64,000 nucleotides of DNA from Xanthomonas maliensis (GTDB taxonomy: Bacteria > Pseudomonadota > Gammaproteobacteria > Xanthomonadales > Xanthomonadaceae). Below are positions 1-7,425 of the stretch, one piece after another. The notes under the pieces are model-generated. The model was not told the DNA's origin, made no database searches, and saw only the letters and a list, made by a program, of their open reading frames with translations. Each line of letters starts with the position of its first letter. Positions within the stretch are counted from its first letter, which is position 1. The translations under genes and the position numbers were made by a program. The stretch lies in contig NZ_NSET01000016.1 of assembly GCF_009192945.1 (NCBI RefSeq), forward strand, positions 1 through 64,000. The letters are read 5' to 3'.

Positions 1-2
1 GC

Positions 3-3000
3 AACGACTTCCAGGGCGCGGTGACGCTGACCGGTGGCACCACGCGTATCACCGACGGCGGCGCGCTGACCTTGGGCACGCTGAGTACTGGCGACCTCAC
101 CGCTACCAGCATCGGTGCGCTCAATCTGGGCAGTGGCACGGTGAACGGCGCCCTGGTCGCCACCAGCAACAACGGCGCGATCACGCAGTCGGGAAGCGGC
201 ACCTTGGCCGTCGTCGGCACCAGCAATCTCACTGCCGGCACCGGGGCGATCACGCTGAACAACAGCGGCAACACCTTTGGCGATCTGGTCAGCGCGACCG
301 GCCGGGGGATCTCGTTGAACGCCGCGGGCAATCTTTCGATCGGCACGTTGAGCCTGGACAGCAACAGTGCGCTGTCGTTGAGTGCCACCGGCGCATTGAC
401 CCTGCCGAGCACGGCGATCAACACCGGCAGCGCCAACCTGACCCTGTCCAGCGGCGGCAGCCTCAGCACGCGCGCCGCGTTGGCCGGGACGAACGTGGAC
501 CTCACCGGGAGTGGCGGCATTGCGCTGGCGCATGACGTCACTGCGACCGGCACGTTGAAGTTGACCACCACCAACAGCGCGATCACCCAGACCGCCGGCA
601 GCGTCGCTGCGATCGGCACCAGCACCGTCAATGCCGGGACCGGCGCCATCACGCTGGACGGCGCGGGCAACGACTTCCAGGGCGCGGTGACGCTGACCGG
701 CGGCACCACGCGTATCACCGACGGCGGCGCGCTGACCTTGGGCACGCTGGACACTGGCGACCTCACCGCTACCAGCATCGGTGCGCTGAATCTGGGCAGC
801 GGCACGGTGGGCGGTGCATTGCTCGCCACCAGCAACAACGGCGCGATCACGCAGTCCACCAACAGTGGTCTGACCGTCAACGGCACCAGCAACCTCAATG
901 CCGGAACCGGCGCCATCACCCTGAACACCGGCAGCAACGATTTCCAGCAAACGGTGAGCCTGGTGGCTGGCGACATGACGCAGATCACCGACAGAGGCGC
1001 GCTGACGTTGGGTACGCTGAGCACCGGCACTTTGCTGGTCGTCAGTGACGGTGCATTGAACCTGGGCAGCGGCACCGTGAACGGTGCCTTCGGTGCCTTG
1101 AGCAACAACGGCGCGATCACACAGACGGGAGGCTTGACCGTCGTCGGCAACAGCAACATCCAGGCCGGCAGCGGCGCCATCACCCTGACCCACGGCAGCA
1201 ACGACTTCCGCGCCGGCATGATACTGGACGGCACCGGCATCAGCGTGGTCAATGCGGGCGATCTGGTTGTGTCCTCGCTCACCAACGGCGCCAACGGCGC
1301 CATTGCACTGACCGCTGGCGGTGCTCTGAACGTGGTGACACCATCGCTGGATACTGGCAGCGGCGATCTCACGCTGATTGCCAACGGCGGTGCCTTGAAC
1401 ACCACCGGCACCCTGCGCGGCACGAACGTCGCGCTCACCGGTCGCGATGGCCTGACGCTTGGCCACGACATCACCGCAGCAGGCACGCTGGCCTTGCGCA
1501 GCACCAATGCGGCCATCGTGCAGACCGGCGGCGCGATCGCAGCAACCGGCACGACCACCGTCGCTGCCGGCACCGGTGCGATCGCGTTGCTGGGCGCCTC
1601 CAACGACTTCAGCAGCCTGAGCCTGACGGGATCGGCGATCGGCGTCATCGATCGCAACGATCTGACGCTGTCGGCGCTCACTGCCTCCGGCAACGGCAAC
1701 GCGGCGATCAGCGCCGGTGGTGCTCTGCAATTACCGGCACAAGCCATCACGGCCGGCAGCGGCAATCTGACGCTGAGTGCGGGCGGTGGCGCACTGACCA
1801 GCAACGGCAATCTGAGCGGTGCAAACGTCGCCCTCAGCGGCCGCGATGGCGTCTTGCTGGGCAATGACGTCACGGCCAGCGGTACGCTGTCGCTGAGCAG
1901 CACCAATGCGGCGATCAACCAAACGTCCGGCGCACTGCGTGCGGGTGGTGCCACCACCGTCAATGCGGGCACCGGCGCCATCGCACTGAACGGTGCAGGC
2001 AATCGCTTCGGCGGCGGCATCGGCCTGACCGGCACCGGGATCAGCGTCAACGACAGCGGCGATCTGACCATCAACAGCTTGACTGCCGGCAGCAACGGCT
2101 CGATCGCGTTGACCGCTGGTGGCGCCCTGAACATGGCGGCACCAGCGCTGGATACGGGCAGTGGCGACCTGACGCTGATCGCCAACGGCGGTGCCTTGAA
2201 CACCACCGGCGCCCTGCGCGGCACGAACGTCGCGCTCACCGGTCGCGATGGCGTCTTGCTGGGCAATGACGTCACGACCAGCGGTACGCTGTCGCTGAGC
2301 AGCACCAATGCGGCGATCAACCAGACGTCCGGCGCGCTGCGTGCCGGTGGTGCCACCACCGTCAATGCCGGCACCGGCGCCATCGCACTGAATGGTGCAA
2401 GCAATCGCTTCGGCGGCGGCATCAGCCTGACCGGCACCGGGATCAGCGTCAACGACAGCGGCGATCTGACCATCAACAGCTTGACTGCCGGCAGCAACGG
2501 CTCGATCGCGTTGACCGCTGGTGGCGCCCTGAACATGGCGGCGCAATCGCTGGATACGGGCAGCGGCGACCTGACGCTGAGTGCCAACGGCGGTGCCTTG
2601 AACACCACCGGCACCCTACGCGGCACGAACGTCGCCCTCACCGGTCGTGATGGCCTGACGCTTGGCCACGACATCACGGCAGCGGGTACCCTGGCCTTGC
2701 GCAGCACCAATGCGGCCATCGTGCAGACCGGCGGCGCGATCGCAGCAACCGGCGCGACCACCGTCGCTGCCGGCACCGGTGCGATCGCGTTGCTGGGCGC
2801 CTCCAACGACTTCAGCAGCCTGAGCCTGACGGGATCGGCGATCGGCGTCATCGATCGCAACGATCTGACGCTGTCGGCGCTCACTGCCTCCGGCAACGGC
2901 AACGCGGCGATCAGCGCCGGTGGTGCTCTGCAATTACCGGCACAAGCCATCACGGCCAGCAGCGGCAATCTGACGCTGAGTGCGGGCGGTGGCGCACTGA

Positions 3001-5969
3001 CCAGCAACGGCAATCTGAGCGGTGCAAACGTCGCCCTCAGCGGCCGCGATGGCGTCTTGCTGGGCAATGACGTCACGGCCAGCGGCACGCTGTCGCTGAG
3101 CAGCACCAATGCGGCGATCAACCAAACGTCCGGCGCGCTGCGCGCCGGTGGTGCCACCACCGTCAATGCCGGCACCGGTGTCATCGCACTGAATGGTGCA
3201 GGCAATCGCTTCGGCGGCGGCATCGGCCTGACCGGCACCGGGATCAGCGTCAACGACAGCGGCGATCTGACCATCAACAGCTTGACTGCCGGCAGCAATG
3301 GCTCGATCGCGCTGACCGCTGGTGGCGTTCTGAACATGGCGGCGCAATCGCTGGATACGGGCAGCGGCGACCTGACGCTGAGTGCCAACGGCGGTGCCTT
3401 GAACACCACCGGCACCCTGCGCGGCGCGGACGTCGCCCTCACCGGCCGCGATGGCCTGACGCTTGGCCACGACATCACGGCAGCGGGCACGCTGGGCTTG
3501 CGCAGCACCAATGCGGCCATTGTGCAGACCGGCGGCACGCTCGCAGCAACCGGCACGACCACCGTCGCCGCCGGCACCGGTGCAATCGCGCTGACCAATG
3601 CCGGCAATCGCTTCACCGGCGCGGTGGACCTCAGCGGCGGCGATACCACCATTGCCGCGACTGCGTTGCGCCTGGGCCGCGTCTCCACCGATGCGCTGAC
3701 CGCCAGCAGTGCCGGTGCCCTGGATCTGGGCAGTGGCAGCGTGCGGGGCGTGCTGGTCGGCAGCAGCGGCGATGCCGACATCACCCAGTCCGGCGCGCTG
3801 GCGGTGAACGGCGCCACGCGCCTGAACGCCGGCCGCGGCGACATCGTGTTGAACGACGGCGGCAACGACTTCGGCGGTGCGCTGACGCTGGCCGGCAATG
3901 CCGTGCTGCTGCAGGACCGCAATGCGTTGGCTATCGCGGCACTGCAGAGCGGCAGCAATGCGCCGGTGACCTTGGTGGCCGGCGGCGATCTGACGCTCTC
4001 GGGCGCGCAGATCGATGCCGGCACCGGCGCGCTCGCGCTGACCGCCAGCGCCGGCATCTTGCGCGCCGGTGCGCTGCGCGGCGGCGATGTCCGCCTGACC
4101 GGCGGCAGCGGGATTGCCCTGGGCGATGACGTGACCGCACAGACGCTGGCGTTGACCAGCACCAATGCGGCGATCGTCCAGAGCGGCGGGAACCTGCTGG
4201 TGGCAGGCGCTACCACGGTCACGGCCGGCAACGGCGCCATCGCGCTGGATGCAGCAGGTAACGACTTCCAGGGTCTACTGACCCTCAGCGGTGGTGCCAC
4301 CCGCGTGCGCGATGCCAACGCGCTGAGTGTGGGAACGCTGACGACCGGCGACCTGCAAGTCACCAGCAACGGCGCGCTCAACCTGGGCACCGGTCTGGTC
4401 AATGGTGCGCTCACCGCGGCCAGTAACGGCGGCGCCGTGAGCCAGAGCGGTGCGCTGACGGTCGCTGGCCGTGCCAGCGTCGACAGCGCCGGCGCGGCGA
4501 TCGTGCTGGACGCTGCGGGCAACGACTTCCAGGCGGCGCTGGACCTGCGCGGCGGCGACAGCCGCATCCGCGACCGCAACGCACTCGCACTGGGGACGTT
4601 GGGGGTCGGCAACCTGCAGCTCGACAGCGGTGCCGGCCTGGAACTGGGCCAGGGGCGCATCGCCGGCAGCTTGGTCGCCCGCAGCGGCACTGCCGCCGCC
4701 GCCGCAACCAACGCCCGCTTGCAAGCGACAGCGGCGCCGGTGGCGCTGGCGAGCGACATCACCCAGCAGGGCGCGTTGACGGTGGTCGGCAGCAGCCTGC
4801 TCGATGCCGGCAGCGGCGCGATCGTGCTGGATGCGGCCGGCAACGACTTCCAGGGTACGGTGCAAGCGCTCGGCAGCAGCATCGCCATCGTCGATCGCAA
4901 CGACCTGGCGGCGACCGCGCAGGCCAGCGATGCCCTGCGGCTGCAGGCCGGTGGCCAGCTCACCACCGCTGGCACGCTCAGCGCCAACGACATCGCCTTG
5001 CGCGGCGGCACCGGCATCGTGCTTGGTCACGATGTCGCCGGCGCCAGCGTGGCCTTGCGCAGCGGCGGGGCGATCACCCAGAGCGCCGGCAGCCTGCGCG
5101 CCGGTCAGCTCAGCGGCAACGCCGCCGGGGCAGTCGTGCTCACCAGCAGCGGCAACGCCATCGATGGACTCGGCGACTTCAGCGCGCAGGGGCTGGACCT
5201 GTTCAGCAACCGCACGCTGTTGGTCAGCGGCCGCGTCGACGGCGGCCCCTCGCTGCGCCTGAGCAGCGGTGGCCAATTGCAGCTGAGCGGTCAGCTCAGC
5301 GGCGCCACCAGCTGGCTGCAGGCCGTCGCCGGTATCCGCCAGCGCGCAGGCAGTTCGATCACTGCCGGCCTGCTCGGCGGTCGTGCCGGTGGTCCGGTGG
5401 CGCTGGGCGATGCCGCTGGCTTCATCGACAACCGCGTCGTCCGCCTGGGCGACTTCGTCGCCAGCAACGGTTTCAGCTTCACCAACGGCGGCGACCTGTT
5501 GCTGGTGCTGGCCAATGGCAGCAGCTACAGCGTGGATGCCGGCAACAGCGCGATGTTCCTGTCGGTCCGCGGCAATCTGTTCCAGGATGGCCGCGCGCCG
5601 CTGCGCAACGGCACCGGCACCTTTGCCGCCACCGGGCAGATCGGCACCCAGCAGAATCCGCTGTATGTGACCGGCACCGGCACCCAGACCGTGGCGGCGA
5701 TCGGCGCGCCGCCGGCGTATTTCAATGCCACCGCCGCCGACGGCCCTCTGCTCGACCTGGCCGGTGCCTCCGGCTTCAACGTGCCGGCCTCGGCCTTCGC
5801 TGGCCGTGCGCAGAGTTCGGCCAGCCGCACCGTGGCGTTCGTGGACCTGTCGGCCAGTGGCACCCCGTACCGCGCCTTCGGTCTGGTCCAGCCAGGTCTA
5901 CGCCTGCCCGCCGACCAGCAACCGGCCTGCGATGCCGGCGACCCGGACGCGGGCTGTAGCCCCCCGTAA
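3..5969 (+). CDS. Filamentous haemagglutinin-like repetitive exoprotein, 3' part (5' end outside window)
   Basis: The reading frame is open from the window edge, giving about 1988 visible residues. It is almost wholly degenerate beta-helix repeats rich in Gly, Ala, Thr, Asn and Ser, with recurring phrases such as NAGTGAITL, GNDFQG and GALNLGSGTV. This composition is typical of the fibre of two-partner-secretion (TpsA) adhesins. No autotransporter beta-barrel follows the repeats. The chain ends in a short unique tail whose only two cysteines sit in CDAGDPDAGC close to the C-terminus, as in HMW1-type adhesins held on the cell surface by a disulfide loop. Within the repeats a block of about 1.2 kb is nearly duplicated. 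The N-terminal secretion domain and the TpsB partner would lie upstream, so the TPS assignment is inferred. The predicted role is a surface adhesin. Confidence 0.8.
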   Translation, partial: NDFQGAVTLTGGTTRITDGGALTLGTLSTGDLTATSIGALNLGSGTVNGALVATSNNGAITQSGSGTLAVVGTSNLTAGTGAITLNNSGNTFGDLVSATGRGISLNAAGNLSIGTLSLDSNSALSLSATGALTLPSTAINTGSANLTLSSGGSLSTRAALAGTNVDLTGSGGIALAHDVTATGTLKLTTTNSAITQTAGSVAAIGTSTVNAGTGAITLDGAGNDFQGAVTLTGGTTRITDGGALTLGTLDTGDLTATSIGALNLGSGTVGGALLATSNNGAITQSTNSGLTVNGTSNLNAGTGAITLNTGSNDFQQTVSLVAGDMTQITDRGALTLGTLSTGTLLVVSDGALNLGSGTVNGAFGALSNNGAITQTGGLTVVGNSNIQAGSGAITLTHGSNDFRAGMILDGTGISVVNAGDLVVSSLTNGANGAIALTAGGALNVVTPSLDTGSGDLTLIANGGALNTTGTLRGTNVALTGRDGLTLGHDITAAGTLALRSTNAAIVQTGGAIAATGTTTVAAGTGAIALLGASNDFSSLSLTGSAIGVIDRNDLTLSALTASGNGNAAISAGGALQLPAQAITAGSGNLTLSAGGGALTSNGNLSGANVALSGRDGVLLGNDVTASGTLSLSSTNAAINQTSGALRAGGATTVNAGTGAIALNGAGNRFGGGIGLTGTGISVNDSGDLTINSLTAGSNGSIALTAGGALNMAAPALDTGSGDLTLIANGGALNTTGALRGTNVALTGRDGVLLGNDVTTSGTLSLSSTNAAINQTSGALRAGGATTVNAGTGAIALNGASNRFGGGISLTGTGISVNDSGDLTINSLTAGSNGSIALTAGGALNMAAQSLDTGSGDLTLSANGGALNTTGTLRGTNVALTGRDGLTLGHDITAAGTLALRSTNAAIVQTGGAIAATGATTVAAGTGAIALLGASNDFSSLSLTGSAIGVIDRNDLTLSALTASGNGNAAISAGGALQLPAQAITASSGNLTLSAGGGALTSNGNLSGANVALSGRDGVLLGNDVTASGTLSLSSTNAAINQTSGALRAGGATTVNAGTGVIALNGAGNRFGGGIGLTGTGISVNDSGDLTINSLTAGSNGSIALTAGGVLNMAAQSLDTGSGDLTLSANGGALNTTGTLRGADVALTGRDGLTLGHDITAAGTLGLRSTNAAIVQTGGTLAATGTTTVAAGTGAIALTNAGNRFTGAVDLSGGDTTIAATALRLGRVSTDALTASSAGALDLGSGSVRGVLVGSSGDADITQSGALAVNGATRLNAGRGDIVLNDGGNDFGGALTLAGNAVLLQDRNALAIAALQSGSNAPVTLVAGGDLTLSGAQIDAGTGALALTASAGILRAGALRGGDVRLTGGSGIALGDDVTAQTLALTSTNAAIVQSGGNLLVAGATTVTAGNGAIALDAAGNDFQGLLTLSGGATRVRDANALSVGTLTTGDLQVTSNGALNLGTGLVNGALTAASNGGAVSQSGALTVAGRASVDSAGAAIVLDAAGNDFQAALDLRGGDSRIRDRNALALGTLGVGNLQLDSGAGLELGQGRIAGSLVARSGTAAAAATNARLQATAAPVALASDITQQGALTVVGSSLLDAGSGAIVLDAAGNDFQGTVQALGSSIAIVDRNDLAATAQASDALRLQAGGQLTTAGTLSANDIALRGGTGIVLGHDVAGASVALRSGGAITQSAGSLRAGQLSGNAAGAVVLTSSGNAIDGLGDFSAQGLDLFSNRTLLVSGRVDGGPSLRLSSGGQLQLSGQLSGATSWLQAVAGIRQRAGSSITAGLLGGRAGGPVALGDAAGFIDNRVVRLGDFVASNGFSFTNGGDLLLVLANGSSYSVDAGNSAMFLSVRGNLFQDGRAPLRNGTGTFAATGQIGTQQNPLYVTGTGTQTVAAIGAPPAYFNATAADGPLLDLAGASGFNVPASAFAGRAQSSASRTVAFVDLSASGTPYRAFGLVQPGLRLPADQQPACDAGDPDAGCSPP
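1381..3343 (+). repeat. Long near-identical direct repeats inside the exoprotein gene
   Basis: The DNA around 1381-2140 recurs with very few changes at about 2584-3343, an offset of 1203 bp (401 codons). A shorter period of 402 bp (134 codons) is nested in it: the AATCGCTTCGGCGGCGGCAT segment is found at 2001, 2403 and 3204. All offsets are multiples of three, so the repeats keep the reading frame and lengthen the beta-helix. Such high nucleotide identity suggests recent duplication or ongoing gene conversion. Confidence 0.85.
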
Positions 5970-6014
5970 TCCTCACCGCCGCGCACGCGGCGGTCCCTGA
6001 GTGGAGCCTGTGCG

Positions 6015-7046
6015 ATGCATGACGACAGTTCGCTGGACACCTTGCTGGACGCGCTGGACGCGCAGGCCCCGGCTGGCCCGGACCTGGAGTACGACGCCGA
6101 CTTCCTGCGCCTGGAGCGGCTGTCCACGGTGCGCACCGAGCGCACGCTGGGCGAGGCGGTGATTGCCGCCGAAGAGCCCGATTGGGAGGCGGTGCAGACG
6201 CTGGCGCTGGAGCTGAGCCGACGAACCCGCGACCTGCGCGTGGCCAGCCGGCTCGGCGCCGCCTGGGGACGGCTCCGCGGCCTGCCTGGCTGGGCCGAAG
6301 CGCTGGCGTTGATCCACGGCTTGCTGGAGCGGCACTGGGGCGCGCTGCACCCGCAGCTGGACGCGGACGACGACGACGACCCCACCGCTCGCATCAACGC
6401 GCTGGCGGGGCTGGGCGATCCGCTGGGGTTGCTGGGCGCCTTGCGCGGCACGGTGGTGGTGCATTCGCCGCGCCTGGGCCGTTTCAGCCTGCGCGATCTA
6501 CGGCTGGCCAACGGCAGTCTCAAACCGAGCGACGATCAGGCCCCACCCAGCCTGGCCGAGATCGAGGCCTGCTGCCTGGACTGCGAGCTGGACCTGCTGA
6601 CGGCCTCGGTACAAGCGATCAGCGCTGCGCTGGGCCACGCCCGCGCCATCGATGCGTTGCTGTCCGAGCGGGTCGGCACCGCCGCGCCAGACCTGCGCCC
6701 GCTGCTGGCCGATCTGCGCGAACTGGAGCGCTGGCTGCTGCCGCAGTGGCAGGCGCGCCAGGGCACGGCCGAGGAACCTGCCACCGTGGTGGCGGAGGAC
6801 GGCGTTGCGGCCGCCAGCACGCCGGCGCGGCCGGCCGGCGCCATCGCTGGGCCAGACGATGTACGGCGGCGGCTGGAGGAGATCTGCGCCTACTACGCCC
6901 GCCACGAGCCATCCAGCCCGGTGCCGATGCTGTTGCGGCGCGCGCAGCGCCTGGTGGGTTGCGACTTCCTGGCGCTGATGAAGGAACTGGCGCCGGCCGG
7001 CATCGACGAGCTGCAGCGGGTCACCGGGCCACTGGAGGAGGGCTGA
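6015..7046 (+). CDS. tssA: Type VI secretion system TssA-like protein (ImpA N-terminal domain)
   Basis: A 343-residue cytoplasmic protein. The N-terminal half has the ImpA_N features: an N-terminal DALDAQAPAGPDLEYD segment, then RDLRVA and GLPGWAEALALI, and a LHPQLD followed by an Asp-rich run. The C-terminus carries the YYARHEPSSPVPMLLRRAQRL-like end found in TssA proteins. TssA caps and organises the sheath/baseplate of the T6SS. It starts 45 bp after the exoprotein gene on the same strand. No other tss gene is present in the window, so it is either an orphan, the end of a cluster upstream, or a TssA-like protein with another job. The next gene is convergent, with only 3 bp between stops. 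Confidence 0.8.
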   Translation: MHDDSSLDTLLDALDAQAPAGPDLEYDADFLRLERLSTVRTERTLGEAVIAAEEPDWEAVQTLALELSRRTRDLRVASRLGAAWGRLRGLPGWAEALALIHGLLERHWGALHPQLDADDDDDPTARINALAGLGDPLGLLGALRGTVVVHSPRLGRFSLRDLRLANGSLKPSDDQAPPSLAEIEACCLDCELDLLTASVQAISAALGHARAIDALLSERVGTAAPDLRPLLADLRELERWLLPQWQARQGTAEEPATVVAEDGVAAASTPARPAGAIAGPDDVRRRLEEICAYYARHEPSSPVPMLLRRAQRLVGCDFLALMKELAPAGIDELQRVTGPLEEG

Positions 7047-7049
7047 GCC

Positions 7050-7349
7050 TCACCAGCTGTAGAGGTTCCAGTAGACCTTGTTGACCTTGTCACGCTCGGC
7101 ATCGGTGTGGCCGTCGTGGTCGCGGTCGTAGAGGAAGTACGGCGCGCCACGCGACGGGGTGACGCGCACCATGCTCAGCTGGCCGTTGACGCGGAACTCG
7201 TCGATCTTGTCGCCATTGGCCATGGTCTTGGTGGTGACCTCGGCGCCGCGCAGGTCCGGCGGCAGGTCGCTGTCGGCGGTTGCGGGACGGCCGGTGGTGG
7301 CGCAGCCGCCGAGCAGCAGCAGCGGCAACAAAAGCATGGCTGGTTTCAT
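7050..7349 (-). CDS. Small DUF2782-type lipoprotein
   Basis: A 99-residue protein. A hydrophobic signal (MKPAMLLLPLLLLGGC) ends in a clear lipobox LLGGC, so Cys16 is the likely lipidated residue. The mature part contains TTKTMANGDKIDEFRVNGQL and a PYFLYDRDHDGHTD stretch, matching DUF2782 proteins that commonly lie beside polA in Xanthomonadaceae. No enzymatic motif is visible. It is divergent from polA (76 bp between starts), so the promoters must share that short interval. The function is unknown. Localisation to the cell envelope is predicted from the lipobox. Confidence 0.8.
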   Translation of the reverse strand: MKPAMLLLPLLLLGGCATTGRPATADSDLPPDLRGAEVTTKTMANGDKIDEFRVNGQLSMVRVTPSRGAPYFLYDRDHDGHTDAERDKVNKVYWNLYSW

Positions 7350-7425
7350 CGTCGTGATCCGTTCGTGGTCGCCGCCCAGTATGCGCCGTGCAGTGTGGCT
7401 GGAGCGTGCAGCGTAGAATCGCCCG

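Noticed and set aside
1731-3470. Pair of nearly identical minus-strand open frames
   Set aside because: They duplicate only because the exoprotein gene beneath them contains duplicated DNA; no independent gene signals.
1-5969. Regularly repeated DNA considered as a CRISPR-like or satellite array
   Set aside because: The repeats are codon-phased, imperfect and fully coding; there are no unique spacers between constant repeats.
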